The translations under genes were made by a program, and so were the position numbers. Shown here piece by piece: positions 54,152 to 63,755 of a DNA stretch of 64,000 bases. Source of the stretch: Alphaproteobacteria bacterium. GTDB taxonomy: Bacteria; Pseudomonadota; Alphaproteobacteria; UBA6615. Numbering within the stretch: the stretch's first letter is position 1; the number at the start of each line of letters is the position of its first letter. The DNA is taken from contig JAALLF010000016.1 in assembly GCA_011087645.1 (NCBI GenBank), positions 22,798-86,797 of the forward strand. Reading direction: 5' to 3'. Under the pieces are notes generated by a model. The model worked only from the letters and a program-made list of their open reading frames with translations, was not told where the DNA came from and did no database searches.

Positions 54152-55081
54152 GTGGTCGATTCTCCGAATACCGACCAGATTTACTTACAAACTCGAGATT
54201 CGGCATGGCGGGTGCGCGCGCAGCGGGGCTGGGAACTAACCCGGACCATGCTAGCCAATCCCACAACCGTTATTGGCCTAACCATCGTTGTGCTGCTGAT
54301 TTTGATGGCCCTCTCAGCGCCGTGGATCACGGAACCTAATACGCCAGACGCCTACCAGATGCCGCGTGATTGGTCCGCAGTGCGGGTGCCGCCGGGTTCG
54401 CCCGGCCATATTCTCGGCACAACAAATCGCGGGGGCGATGTGTTGTACGGGGTGATCTGGGGAGCCAGGACCTCTCTCAAACTGTCGCTCATGGTGGTGA
54501 GCCTCACAGTCGTAATCGGCGTCGTCATCGGCAGCGTCGCTGGGTTCACCGGCGGGCGGGTCGACGAGGTTCTGATGCGGATCGTCGACGTATTTTTGTC
54601 GATCCCCGAGCTGATTTTTGCGCTGGCCATCGCAGCCGTTCTGGGGCCGTCCTTCACCAATATTATCCTGGCTCTGGTGGTCGTGTTCTGGGTGAAATAC
54701 GCCCGAATAATGCGATCTCAAATAATTCGCATCAAACAGAGCGAGTATATCGACGCCGCGCGGGTAATCGGCGACTCCAAACTGCGAATCTACCTCAGGG
54801 ATATTTTGCCCAATTCGTTTACGCCGGTCATGGTCCAGGCCACGCTCGATATGGGCAACATCGTTCTGGTTGGCGCAACCTTGTCTTTCATAGGTCTCTC
54901 AGAAGCCGGTATCGCCGAATGGGGCGTGCTCGTCTCGGAAGGCCAGGCCGGTATATCGGCGGGCCGGTGGTGGGCGCCGACCTTTCCTGGGCTGATGGTC
55001 TTTTTATGGGCCCTCGCCTTCAACCTAGTCGGTGACGGATTGCGCGATGTGTTCGATCCGCGCACCGAAAGTGCACGATGA
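54152..55081 (+). CDS. ABC transporter permease, DppC-type
   Basis: A 309-residue permease starting at a GTG 2 bases after the previous stop. The N-terminal helix TVIGLTIVVLLILMALSAPW is followed by a periplasmic loop with PPGSPGHILGTTNRGGDVLY, typical of DppC. The coupling loop is SEYIDAARVIGDSKLRIYLR, and the C-terminus LVGDGLRDVFDPR. Its TGA overlaps the ATG of the first ATPase gene. Confidence 0.93.
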   Translation: MVDSPNTDQIYLQTRDSAWRVRAQRGWELTRTMLANPTTVIGLTIVVLLILMALSAPWITEPNTPDAYQMPRDWSAVRVPPGSPGHILGTTNRGGDVLYGVIWGARTSLKLSLMVVSLTVVIGVVIGSVAGFTGGRVDEVLMRIVDVFLSIPELIFALAIAAVLGPSFTNIILALVVVFWVKYARIMRSQIIRIKQSEYIDAARVIGDSKLRIYLRDILPNSFTPVMVQATLDMGNIVLVGATLSFIGLSEAGIAEWGVLVSEGQAGISAGRWWAPTFPGLMVFLWALAFNLVGDGLRDVFDPRTESAR

Positions 55082-56406
55082 TGTCAGAAGGTGCGGAAAA
55101 AAACCCATCTAAATCGCCAGCGCCGGTTGTCGCTTCGGTCGCCGATTTACAAGTTCATTTCCAATCCAAAAGGGGCATTGTCCACGCGGTCGACGGCGTC
55201 TCGTTCGATATTCACGACGGCGAAACGCTGGGTTTAGTGGGCGAGACCGGTTGCGGCAAAAGCGTCACCGCTCGGTCTTTCTTGCGCCTAGTGCCGAAAC
55301 CGCCCGGTATCGACGCCGGTGGCTCGATTTTGTTTCGACCGCGCACGACTTGCGATGCCTGCGAAGGTCGTGGGTGCGAAAGTTGCCATCAAACGGGGCG
55401 CGTATCCGCTGGTTGTTCCGCGTGCTCTGGCAAAGGATGCAGCGAGTGCGTGCAAAGCGGCGAAGAGACCCTCGACCTTATGCAGGTTTCCAACTCGCGT
55501 ATGCGCTCCCTGCGCGGCGATCGCATCGCGATGATATTTCAGGACCCGGGAAAGGCGCTCAATCCGGCACTCACGATCGGCAGCCAGATTGCCGAGGTGT
55601 TTTACCAACATCGATCGGCAGAAGTTCTCGATGCCGCCAACGTGGACGTATCGGGAATAGACCCGGGGTCTTTGCTTTTGAAACGGCAAGCAGCGCAGCA
55701 GAGCCGCACCATCGAGCGCACGCTGCTCAAAATTCCGCCGCTGCGATCGCGGCGAAACCAGATCACGGCTGCGGTCGACGACATGGTTGCCGATGCACTG
55801 GCCGAAACCCAGATCGCCAACCCACGCAAAATCATGCAGCGCTATCCCCATGAGCTGTCGGGTGGCATGCGCCAACGCGTGATGATTGCCCAGGCTCTGG
55901 CGTGCAATCCGGACCTGCTGATTGCCGATGAACCGACGACTGCGCTCGATGTAACCGTCCAAGCCCGCATCTTGGAATTGATTCACGAGTTGCAGCAGCG
56001 GCGCCAGACGGCGGTTCTATATATCAGCCATGACCTTTCGCTTGTGCGGCGAATTTGCGACCGGGTTGCCGTGATGTACGCCGGACGCATCGTGGAAATT
56101 AGCGATGCCGACCAGATCTTTCAGGACCCGCGCCATCCCTATACGCGAGGGCTCCTCGCCGCTTTGCCTTCGGCGACCCAATCGCGCGGCAAGCTCGCCG
56201 CGATCGAGGGAACCGTACCCGAGCTGGTCGATCCAACGCCCTCATGCCGCTTCTCCGGCCGCTGTCCCAATGAGGTGGAGACCTGCGCCCGGTTCGATCC
56301 CCATCTTCAATCCGTCGGCGACGAGCATTCAGTCGCTTGCTTCATCTATCACGAGCCCCCCGAAGGCTCGGGCGGGCGGCCAACATTAGCGGCACGCTCG
56401 TCATGA
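55078..56406 (+). CDS. ABC transporter ATPase, DppD-type, with an eight-cysteine insertion
   Basis: A 442-residue ATPase, over 100 residues longer than ordinary DppD. Walker A is GETGCGKS (55-62), Q-loop [10 protein letters not shown] (Gln155), signature LSGGMRQ, Walker B LLIADEP and H-loop ISHDL, so catalysis looks intact. Between Walker A and the Q-loop is a cysteine module: [12 protein letters not shown] (Cys92, 95, 100, 103) and [12 protein letters not shown] (Cys113, 116, 121, 124), two CxxCxGxGCxxC blocks like the zinc motifs of DnaJ. A second insert of about 60 residues (180-240) precedes the signature. The C-terminal [14 protein letters not shown] region, typical of DppD/OppD, is also present. 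The start overlaps the previous gene (ATGA). Confidence 0.93.
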   Translation: MMSEGAEKNPSKSPAPVVASVADLQVHFQSKRGIVHAVDGVSFDIHDGETLGLVGETGCGKSVTARSFLRLVPKPPGIDAGGSILFRPRTTCDACEGRGCESCHQTGRVSAGCSACSGKGCSECVQSGEETLDLMQVSNSRMRSLRGDRIAMIFQDPGKALNPALTIGSQIAEVFYQHRSAEVLDAANVDVSGIDPGSLLLKRQAAQQSRTIERTLLKIPPLRSRRNQITAAVDDMVADALAETQIANPRKIMQRYPHELSGGMRQRVMIAQALACNPDLLIADEPTTALDVTVQARILELIHELQQRRQTAVLYISHDLSLVRRICDRVAVMYAGRIVEISDADQIFQDPRHPYTRGLLAALPSATQSRGKLAAIEGTVPELVDPTPSCRFSGRCPNEVETCARFDPHLQSVGDEHSVACFIYHEPPEGSGGRPTLAARSS

Positions 56407-57755
56407 CGATGGAATCCGAGCACCCACAAGACGATGCAGCCGCCGCATCCGACAAGCTGATTCTCAGTTTGCATGGCTTGAAAAAGCATTTCCCGATCAA
56501 GGAGGGCGCGCTGCAACGTGTGGTTGGACAAGTGCGCGCCGTCGATGGCGTCAGCTTCGATATCCGCAGTGGTGAGACCGTGGGTCTGGTAGGCGAAAGC
56601 GGTTGCGGCAAGACGACGCTGGGCCGCTGTGTCAGCGGCCTCACCGACCCGAGCGATGGCGCTGTCTATTTCAACATCACGGAAGGCGATCGCGACCGAG
56701 TCGACGCGCTACGGGACATCCCGGACGAGCAGCGCAGTGAGCAGGAGCGCGAGGAACTTGCCGCTCTGGATGAAGCACACTGCATCAACCAATTGAACGA
56801 GCAAGCCAGGCGCCACTACCGCCGCAACTGCCAGGTCGTTTTCCAGGACGCCTTTGCCTCGCTCAATCCCCGCCACCTGGTCAATGACATCGTGGGCCGG
56901 CCATTACAGGTCTACGGCGAGGCATCGGGTTCCGAACTAACAACGCGGACAGTGCAGCTACTCGAACAGGTGGGCCTCGGCAGTCAGCATCTCTATCGCT
57001 ATCCGCACCAATTTTCCGGCGGGCAACGCCAACGCATATCAATCGCCCGCGCCCTGGCGCTGAATCCCGAATTGATCATCCTGGATGAACCAACCAGCGC
57101 ACTCGATGTTTCTGTGCAGGCACAAATACTCAACCTGCTCCACGAGCTTCAGCGCGAACGCAACCTGGCCTATTTGTTCATTACCCACGACCTGTCGGTC
57201 GTGCGCCACATGGCTGACCGCATTGTCGTCATGTATCTGGGCAAGGTGGTCGAAGCAGGGCGCACGCAGGATATATTTGAACGGCCTCAGCATCCCTATA
57301 CTAAGGCGCTGTTGGCCGCGAGCCCGGATCTCTCAGACGATACCGACACCGAAATTCCGACCCTGGAAGGAACGGTTCCCGATCCCGCGCACCCGCCACA
57401 GGGGTGCCGTTTTCATACCCGCTGTCCTGTTGCCACGCCGGCCTGCGGCTGGGACGTCGACGACGTGGTTCGCGGCCTGGAAAACCAGGAGAACCTGTTC
57501 GACGGATTGTCAGCGGTCAACCGGGTCAGTCCCTTCGAAGCACAGTTGACGTTTGATAACGAGGCATCGGCCCGAGCGCTCGCCGATACATTACATTCGA
57601 ATGCGATATCGGCGTCCATGCGAGAAGCGCTCGAGGAAGCGGTGGTGCGTGACCGCACCATCAATATTCGCTTCAATCCGGCAGAAGAAGTTGAATTGAC
57701 CGAACGGGCTCCGGGTCATATAGCTGCCTGTGTGCTCGATCCGGCTGCGAGGTAA
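56403..57755 (+). CDS. ABC transporter ATPase, DppF-type, with two insertions
   Basis: A 450-residue ATPase against about 330 for ordinary DppF. Walker A is GESGCGKTT (65-73), Q-loop [11 protein letters not shown], signature FSGGQRQR, Walker [13 protein letters not shown] and H-loop ITHDL. An extra charged helical segment (about 93-140, with [19 protein letters not shown]) sits before the Q-loop. The C-terminal cysteine cluster starts [14 protein letters not shown] (335-348), but its last cysteine, in GHIAACVL, is at 443. About 85 residues of apparent alpha/beta sequence are therefore inserted between the third and fourth cysteines. The start overlaps the DppD-type stop (ATGA); the frame upstream of 56403 is rejected. 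Confidence 0.92.
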   Translation: MTMESEHPQDDAAAASDKLILSLHGLKKHFPIKEGALQRVVGQVRAVDGVSFDIRSGETVGLVGESGCGKTTLGRCVSGLTDPSDGAVYFNITEGDRDRVDALRDIPDEQRSEQEREELAALDEAHCINQLNEQARRHYRRNCQVVFQDAFASLNPRHLVNDIVGRPLQVYGEASGSELTTRTVQLLEQVGLGSQHLYRYPHQFSGGQRQRISIARALALNPELIILDEPTSALDVSVQAQILNLLHELQRERNLAYLFITHDLSVVRHMADRIVVMYLGKVVEAGRTQDIFERPQHPYTKALLAASPDLSDDTDTEIPTLEGTVPDPAHPPQGCRFHTRCPVATPACGWDVDDVVRGLENQENLFDGLSAVNRVSPFEAQLTFDNEASARALADTLHSNAISASMREALEEAVVRDRTINIRFNPAEEVELTERAPGHIAACVLDPAAR

Positions 57756-57888
57756 AGTCGAATTGGACAGCAAATACATCTGTCCTGACGCGCGGCCTAG
57801 GCCAAATATTCAAATTCGGATCGCAGCTGCTGAATGCAGATCCTATGGTTTCGATCTTGCTCGAGGACGTCCGTTTTGGGTGGCGGCC

Positions 57889-58094
57889 TCAACCGGTCGC
57901 TGCAACACAAGCATTAAATTTTTCTGCCGGGGTTTCGAAGCCCAACGTCTTGCGCGGCCGCTCGTTGAGTTACCGCGCCACTTTATTCAGATGCGCTTGG
58001 CTGTACACCGATAAATCCGTTCCCTTTGGAAGGTACTGCCGGAGCAATCGATTGGTGTTCTCGTTCGAGCCGCGTTGCCACGGGCTTTGCCGAC
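57889..58094 (-). pseudogene. IS30-family transposase remnant, C-terminal 206 bp (copy 2)
   Basis: The minus strand gives [37 protein letters not shown], then a TAA stop where copy 1 has CAG, then [20 protein letters not shown] and the terminal stop. It aligns base for base, without gaps, with the copy at 50740 and breaks off at the same upstream point (after GTCGGCAAAGCCCG). It lies in the 439-base gap between the importer and the acyl-CoA ligase gene; the rest of that gap holds nothing I can support. Confidence 0.87.
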
Positions 58095-58194
58095 GTCGAA
58101 ACCACTTCTGCCGACGCAGTTCATCGTTTACCAAAACCGAGGGTTTGGCTATCGTCGGCGCAAGGCTTGGAACTGGTCTGAGTAATATCGAACA

Positions 58195-59949
58195 ATGGAT
58201 GCGCAGCGACTACTCGCGGTCCCGAATATCGAGCGGATCGACCGGGCCGACGGCAGTATTCTGCTTCGTAACCGCGATGCATTGCCTGATCCGCTACCCG
58301 ATATTCTCGACCGTTTCGATTTCTGGGTCGCCGAGGATGGCGGCGCCACGATGGTCAGCGATGACGACGGGGCGAATATAGCCAGCCGCCGCGTTCTCGA
58401 TCGGCGTTCCGATGCCACTGCGGCGCGCCTGAAGGATTTGGTCCCTCGCGCGGCAAGCACCATCGCCGCGGTCGCCGGCGCCGGTGTCGACCATGCCGTT
58501 CTCAAGCTCGCCTGCCACAAGGCCGGACTGGTGCATACAGCCCTGGCGCCAACCCTAGTGGGCTCGGAATTCGGCCGCGGCCGGCTTGCCGACTTGCTGG
58601 CCATCGCCAAGCCGGCGCTGATTCTGGCCGACGATCCAAGCTCCGCAGTCACCGATGCGTTAGCGCCGATCGCCAACACAGCCATCCACGACATCGGCGA
58701 CCTCACTGCCGGCAACGGCGCCGCGCCATTCGTCCGCCCGCCGCATGCTCCAGGCGACGCGGTGGCGCTCTACTTCACATCCGGCTCGACGGGCGCCCCG
58801 AAGGGCGTGACGATCACGCGCGGCATGATCGCGTCGAACCAGGCGGCCTATACCGTGCATTGGCCGTTCCTGACACGCCGGCCACCGGTGCTCCTCGACT
58901 GGTTGCCCTGGCACCATGTATTCGGCGGCCTCGATAATTTCTACAAGATGATCTGGACCGGTGGCGAATACCATGTAGACCGGCCGCCCGATCCGACCCG
59001 CATCGACGCCATGGCCGCGCGTTTGCGCGAGGTGCGGCCGACGTTGCACATCAATGTGCCGTTCGGCATCGCCCTGCTGCTCGACCGGCTCGACACCGAC
59101 CCGGAAACGCGCGACGCCTTCTTTTCACGGCTTGAGTTGATCATGTTCGCCGGCGCCGGCATGGATGCGCCGACATGGGCGCGGCTACGGCGCGCGGTGG
59201 AGACCGTACCCAACCCCCCGACATTGGTGTCCGGTTACGGTATGACTGAAGCCGCCTCAACCATTTGCCTGGGACTAGAACCGGCGCGTAAGACAGGCGA
59301 GATCGGCTTTCCCTTGCCCGGTCATACGCTGCATTTGAAGCCAATCGAGGATACCGAGGGATCGTGGGAAATCCGGGTGCGCGGCCCCAACGTCGCGCCG
59401 CACTATGTCACCGATGACGGAACCGCGCCGCTACCGCTCGACAGCGAAGGATTTTTAAAGACAGGAGACCTCGCCGCGGCGATCCATAACACAGCGCCCG
59501 AACGCGGTATCGCCTTTGACGGGCGGCTCGCCGAGGACTTCAAGCTGGCGACCGGAACCCGGGTCAAAACCGGTGCATTGCGCCATGCGTTGCTGGAGGC
59601 CTGCGCCCCCGACCTTGCCGATGTTGCGATCGCCGGTGAAGGCAGGAGCCACCTGGCAGCGATTCTGTTTCCCCGCCCAGATTCCACAGCGCCTGATGAG
59701 TTGGCTGCTTTGACGGAACGGTTGGAGAAAGCGTTGGCCAGCCACAACGCCATGTTTACCGGCAGTTCGACGGCGATCCGCCGCGCAATCCTGGCGCCCC
59801 ATCCGCCCGACCGCAGCGCCGGCGAAATCAACGACAAGGGCCATCTGGTCCAGCGCCGCGCGCTGGCCAACCGCGAACCGTTGGTTGCGCAGCTCTATGC
59901 CGATAGTCCGCGGGAATGCATCATCGTATCACAGGAGGAACCGCTATGA
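58195..59949 (+). CDS. AMP-binding acyl-CoA ligase, feruloyl-CoA synthase-like
   Basis: A 584-residue adenylate-forming enzyme. The AMP-binding P-loop is [29 protein letters not shown] is the form seen in feruloyl-CoA synthases; later come [19 protein letters not shown] and [17 protein letters not shown]. The last motif replaces the common GR..D.IK text, again as in feruloyl-CoA synthases. It would activate an aromatic or other carboxylic acid to its CoA thioester. No ribosome site is obvious before ATG 58195. The crotonase gene overlaps its stop (ATGA), so the two act in sequence. Confidence 0.88.
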   Translation: MDAQRLLAVPNIERIDRADGSILLRNRDALPDPLPDILDRFDFWVAEDGGATMVSDDDGANIASRRVLDRRSDATAARLKDLVPRAASTIAAVAGAGVDHAVLKLACHKAGLVHTALAPTLVGSEFGRGRLADLLAIAKPALILADDPSSAVTDALAPIANTAIHDIGDLTAGNGAAPFVRPPHAPGDAVALYFTSGSTGAPKGVTITRGMIASNQAAYTVHWPFLTRRPPVLLDWLPWHHVFGGLDNFYKMIWTGGEYHVDRPPDPTRIDAMAARLREVRPTLHINVPFGIALLLDRLDTDPETRDAFFSRLELIMFAGAGMDAPTWARLRRAVETVPNPPTLVSGYGMTEAASTICLGLEPARKTGEIGFPLPGHTLHLKPIEDTEGSWEIRVRGPNVAPHYVTDDGTAPLPLDSEGFLKTGDLAAAIHNTAPERGIAFDGRLAEDFKLATGTRVKTGALRHALLEACAPDLADVAIAGEGRSHLAAILFPRPDSTAPDELAALTERLEKALASHNAMFTGSSTAIRRAILAPHPPDRSAGEINDKGHLVQRRALANREPLVAQLYADSPRECIIVSQEEPL

Positions 59950-60758
59950 CCGACGAACCCCTAATTCTGATCGACCGCGACCCCGATGATGCATTTGCCA
60001 CCATCACCATGAACCGGCCCGACAAGATGAACGCGCTCAACCTCGAATTGCTCGACGCGCTGGAATTGGCGGTGCGCGACGCAGAGCGCGATCCCGGTAT
60101 CGAGGCTCTGATTCTAACCGGCGCCGGCCGCGCGTTCACCACCGGCTTCGATCTCAACGGCGGCGATTTCGAAATGGGCACCGAAGACTGGCGGCAGGAC
60201 ATGTCGGACAATTGCCGCCGTATGCGCACATTGTGGGGATCGGAATTGCCGATCATAGCGGCGGTCAACGGCTATGCGCTGGCCGGCGGGCTGGAGCTGA
60301 TGATGTGTTGCGATCTGGCGATCGCCGCCGAGGATGCGCTGATGGGTGAACCCGAGGTGCGCCATGTCTCTGGCCCCCCATCGCTGATGATGCCGTGGAC
60401 CGTGCCGATCCGCCACGTCCGCTGGCTGATGTACACCGGCGACATGATCGACGGCCGCGAAGCCGAACGCATCAGTCTGGTTAACCGCGCGGTGCCGGCC
60501 GACCGGCTGATGGACGAAGCGAAACAACTGGCCCGTAAACTCGCGCGAATGCCGCGCCCGGCGATCAAGTTCGCCAAGGCATCGATCAACCACTATCAAG
60601 AGGCCGCCGGCTTGACAAGTTCGTGGCTCTACAATGTCGAGGCGATCGCGACCCTGCACGCCTCGCCCGAGGGCCGTGTCTGGACCCGCAAACTGAAGGA
60701 GTTGCCATTGCGTGAATTTCTTGACGAACGCGAGGCCCCGTTCCGCGAACTGGACTGA
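59946..60758 (+). CDS. Enoyl-CoA hydratase/isomerase (crotonase) family protein
   Basis: A 270-residue crotonase-fold enzyme. The oxyanion-hole segments are AFTTGFDLNGGD and NGYALAGGLELMMCCDLA. Both glutamates corresponding to the hydratase catalytic pair are present: Glu117 in GGLELM and Glu137 in GEPEV. The usual GxxPGxGGT loop after the second is replaced by HVSGPPSLMMPW, so activity may differ from simple hydration. Start 59946 follows GGAGG and overlaps the ligase stop. Together they could form a side-chain degradation pair like Fcs-Ech for hydroxycinnamates; that is inferred. The gap after it to the convergent MaoC gene (187 bases) holds nothing supported. Confidence 0.9.
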   Translation: MTDEPLILIDRDPDDAFATITMNRPDKMNALNLELLDALELAVRDAERDPGIEALILTGAGRAFTTGFDLNGGDFEMGTEDWRQDMSDNCRRMRTLWGSELPIIAAVNGYALAGGLELMMCCDLAIAAEDALMGEPEVRHVSGPPSLMMPWTVPIRHVRWLMYTGDMIDGREAERISLVNRAVPADRLMDEAKQLARKLARMPRPAIKFAKASINHYQEAAGLTSSWLYNVEAIATLHASPEGRVWTRKLKELPLREFLDEREAPFRELD

Positions 60759-60945
60759 ACACGGTATCTCATTGGCTAAACCCGGTCGCCAGCGGTGCGA
60801 TCTGTCACGTCCGCTATTCTTCGAACTTCACACATAGATAGACTGGAAATTACGCTTACCCGCCTCACATGCCGGCAGGCGTTCAAAAACGTCCAAAGGA
60901 GGCGGCGGCCCCCTCACTGCATCTCGATCAGCCCCAATATTATGG

Positions 60946-61395
60946 CTACGCCGGTCGACGCTGCAGTAGGAAAGCCTGGACCGCGTCCTGCACCATCTCA
61001 TCGCGCTGGTTGAACACCTGAAGACTGCGCTTCATCACACCGCGGTCGGGCCGTGAGGTTTCGCGTTTTTCGAGCACCTGTATGCGCACGCGGATGGTGT
61101 CGCCGGCAACAACGTGCTTGGTAAACTTCAAGCTGTCGAAACCGAGGAACGCGATCAGCGTGTCGTCGTAAAGATGAAGCTGGAACATCAACCCCGCCGC
61201 GATCGCGTAGATCAACGGCCCGTGCGCAATGCGGGTTCCGAACTGCGTGGTCTTGCAGAATTCCTCATCGACGTGCAGCGGGTTGTAGTCGCCGGACAGG
61301 CCGGCGAACGTCGCGATATCGCTCTCGGTGACGGTTCGCGCGGGGCTCTCGAACTCGGCTCCGATCTCCCACTCTTCCCAGTACATTCCCTTCAT
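60946..61395 (-). CDS. MaoC-like dehydratase / enoyl-CoA hydratase 2
   Basis: A 149-residue single hot-dog-domain protein. The hydratase 2 motif is FAGLSGDYNPLHVDEEF, with the catalytic Asp and His, followed by RIAHGPLIYAIAAGLM. The product would be a hydrated 2-enoyl-CoA. The start at 61395 follows AGAGGATTGTA; an in-frame ATG three codons later (61386) is possible. It is the last gene of the minus-strand acyl-CoA set, 19 bases after the CoA-transferase gene. Confidence 0.9.
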   Translation of the reverse strand: MKGMYWEEWEIGAEFESPARTVTESDIATFAGLSGDYNPLHVDEEFCKTTQFGTRIAHGPLIYAIAAGLMFQLHLYDDTLIAFLGFDSLKFTKHVVAGDTIRVRIQVLEKRETSRPDRGVMKRSLQVFNQRDEMVQDAVQAFLLQRRPA

Positions 61396-61414
61396 TACAA
61401 TCCTCTAATTCTAT

Positions 61415-62605
61415 TTATTTGACGGCGCCACTGGCGCGCAGCGCCGCGATCGTCGGGGTATCGAGGCCGAGCAGCTCTGAGAGCACCTCATCGGTATGCT
61501 CGCCATGCATCGGCGCGGGCTCGGAGATCGTCCCCTCCATCCCCGACATCTTGATCGGGTTGCCAGGCAGGCGGACCTTGCCGGCCCGCGGGTGATCGTA
61601 CTCCACGATCATCTCGCGCTCTGCGATCGGCGGCTCGGCGAAGACACCGTCGAGGTTGTTGACGGGTGCGGCCGGTATGTCGCCCGCGCGGAACCGCTCC
61701 ATCCACTCGCCGACCGTTCGTTGCGCGAAGATGTCCTCGAGAATCGGCACCAGCGTGGCGCGGTTGGCGACCCGGTCGGGGTTTTTGGCGAAGCGCGGGT
61801 CGTCAGCCAGTTCCGGCGCATCGATCGCGTCGCACAGACGCGTCCAGAACACCTCCTGGCGCGTCGCGATAACGAGATAGCCGTCGGCGCATTCGAAAGC
61901 CTGCCAGGGCACTGAATACATGTGTCCCGATCCCGGCGGCTCGGCAAGTTCGCCCTTACTCAGCCACATAGTCCCGGTGTAGGTGAGTAGGCTCACAATG
62001 CCATCGAACATGGACAACTCGATGTACCGTCCCTCGCCGGTGCGCTCGCGGTCGAACAGGGCGGCGAGGATCGCCTGCGACGAGAATATGCCACCGCTTA
62101 GGTCCGCCAGAGGGACGCCGGTCCGCACCGGCGGCCGGCCGGGCTCGCCGGTGATCGCCATATAGCCGGCGATCGCCTGGATAATGATGTCGAGCGCCGG
62201 GGCGTCCTTGTATTCGCCACTCGCGCCAAAACCGGTCACCGAGCACTGGATGATATCCGGCTTGATCGCCTTGAGGGCCGGATAGTCGATCTTTAACCGC
62301 TCGAGCACACCGGGGCGAAAATTGTCGATCACCACGTCAGATGTCTTGACCAGGTCGTAGAAAACCTGGCGGCCGTCCTCGGACTTTAGGTCGATGGCGA
62401 TGCTCCGCTTGTTGCGGTTGAATGTCAGGAACAGCGCGCTCTCGCCGTTATACGGCGCGACCGAGGGAATACGGCCGAGGTCACCCTCCGGGGTTTCGAT
62501 TTTGATCACCTCGGCGCCGAGGTCGGAAAGCACCAAGCCCCCATAGGTGCCGGCGATGATCTGGCCGAGCTCGAGAATCCGCACACCTTCGAGTGGGAAA
62601 CCCAT
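61415..62605 (-). CDS. CaiB/BaiF-type class III CoA-transferase
   Basis: A 396-residue family III CoA-transferase. The N-terminus GVRILELGQIIAGTYGGLVL and SDLGAEVIKIETPEGDLGR are typical, as are FNRNKRSIAIDLKSEDGR, VVIDNFRPGVLERL and the region around GVPLADLSGGIFSSQAILAA, where the catalytic Asp lies. It moves CoA between carboxylic acids, avoiding ATP-dependent activation. The start at 62605 is 4 bases after the acyl-CoA dehydrogenase stop; a longer frame into that gene is rejected. Confidence 0.93.
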   Translation of the reverse strand: MGFPLEGVRILELGQIIAGTYGGLVLSDLGAEVIKIETPEGDLGRIPSVAPYNGESALFLTFNRNKRSIAIDLKSEDGRQVFYDLVKTSDVVIDNFRPGVLERLKIDYPALKAIKPDIIQCSVTGFGASGEYKDAPALDIIIQAIAGYMAITGEPGRPPVRTGVPLADLSGGIFSSQAILAALFDRERTGEGRYIELSMFDGIVSLLTYTGTMWLSKGELAEPPGSGHMYSVPWQAFECADGYLVIATRQEVFWTRLCDAIDAPELADDPRFAKNPDRVANRATLVPILEDIFAQRTVGEWMERFRAGDIPAAPVNNLDGVFAEPPIAEREMIVEYDHPRAGKVRLPGNPIKMSGMEGTISEPAPMHGEHTDEVLSELLGLDTPTIAALRASGAVK

Positions 62606-62609
62606 TGTC

Positions 62610-63755
62610 TCAGAGCCCCAGGCTGCGCGCGATGATGTTGCGCTGAATTTCGGACGAGCCGGCGCCGATAACGGCAAGACGCGCATCGCGGTAGAAGCGT
62701 TGCATGGGGTACTCCATGCAATAGCCATAGCCACCGAAGATCTGCAGGCCCATATCCGACACCGCTTTGTAGGCTTCGCTGGTGTAGAGCTTGAGGATCG
62801 CCGCGTCGTGGCGGGTGGGCTCACCGGCGTCCATCGCCCAGGCGAAGCGGTAGAACAGCAAGCGTGAAATTTCGAGCATCATCTTCATGTCGGCGAGCTT
62901 GTGGCTGATCGCCTGGAATTTGCCGATCGGGCGGCCGAACTGTTCGCGGGTCTTGGCATAGTCCCGCGCCAGCTCGAAGGCCGCCTGCGCCGTGCCAGTA
63001 CGCGCCGCCGATAAGCAAAGCCGCTCGTACCACAGGCACGCATCGACCGATGCCCAACCATTGTCCACCTCGCCGATGACCATGTCGGCCGGTACTTCCA
63101 CGTCATTATAGAAAACCTGCGTGGTGCCGATCGCCCGGTGACCGAGCGTCTCGATCTTGCGCACCTCAATCCCCGGCAAATTGGTCTCGACCAGGAACAT
63201 TGTTATGCCTTCCTGTTTGCGTTCGCGCTTGGCGGTGCGCGTGACAAGAAGGCAATAGTCGGAAATGTCCATGCCGGAGGTGAAGACCTTCTGACCGTTG
63301 ATCACGAAGGAACTGTTGCCCGTCGCCTCTGCACGGGTCATCAGCGCGGCGGCGTCCGAGCCCGACTCCGGCTCGGTCAGGCCGAAACAATAGGTGAGCT
63401 CACCCTTCGCAATCTTCGGCAGGAACCGTTGCTTCTGTTCCTCGGTGCCATGCGCCATGATCGCATAGCCGCCATAGGTCATCGTGCGGAAGACCCACAT
63501 GGCGAGTTCTTCGGATTGGCGACCAATTTCCTCAAGCAGGATCGCCAGATCGATAGCCGAGCCGCCGGCGCCGCCATATTCGCTGGGAATGATCAGACCG
63601 AGCCAGCCTTGCTCGGCGAGTTTGTCAAAGGCTTCGCGCGGTGCGCTCCCCTCGCGGTCGCAGCGCTCGACATAGTCGGGGGGGCAGACCGCCTCGAGAA
63701 GGTCGCGCGCATGGCGGCGCAGCTCCTCCTGATCTTGAGTGAACGAAAAATCCAT
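62610..63755 (-). CDS. Acyl-CoA dehydrogenase family protein
   Basis: A 381-residue flavoprotein oxidising an acyl-CoA to the 2-enoyl-CoA. It begins MDFSFTQDQEELRRHARDLL, then CFGLTEPESGSDAAAL (FAD/substrate binding), NGQKVFTSGMDISDY, KTREQFGRPIGKFQAISH and QIFGGYGYCMEYPMQRFYRD. Where short- and medium-chain enzymes have the catalytic Glu (YEGTSE), this reads IGAGSSE. Glu244 in LWYERLCLSA matches the isovaleryl-CoA dehydrogenase position instead, suggesting branched or bulky substrates. The start at 63755 is chosen over an upstream in-frame ATG at 63800. It heads the minus-strand set. Confidence 0.93.
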   Translation of the reverse strand: MDFSFTQDQEELRRHARDLLEAVCPPDYVERCDREGSAPREAFDKLAEQGWLGLIIPSEYGGAGGSAIDLAILLEEIGRQSEELAMWVFRTMTYGGYAIMAHGTEEQKQRFLPKIAKGELTYCFGLTEPESGSDAAALMTRAEATGNSSFVINGQKVFTSGMDISDYCLLVTRTAKRERKQEGITMFLVETNLPGIEVRKIETLGHRAIGTTQVFYNDVEVPADMVIGEVDNGWASVDACLWYERLCLSAARTGTAQAAFELARDYAKTREQFGRPIGKFQAISHKLADMKMMLEISRLLFYRFAWAMDAGEPTRHDAAILKLYTSEAYKAVSDMGLQIFGGYGYCMEYPMQRFYRDARLAVIGAGSSEIQRNIIARSLGL

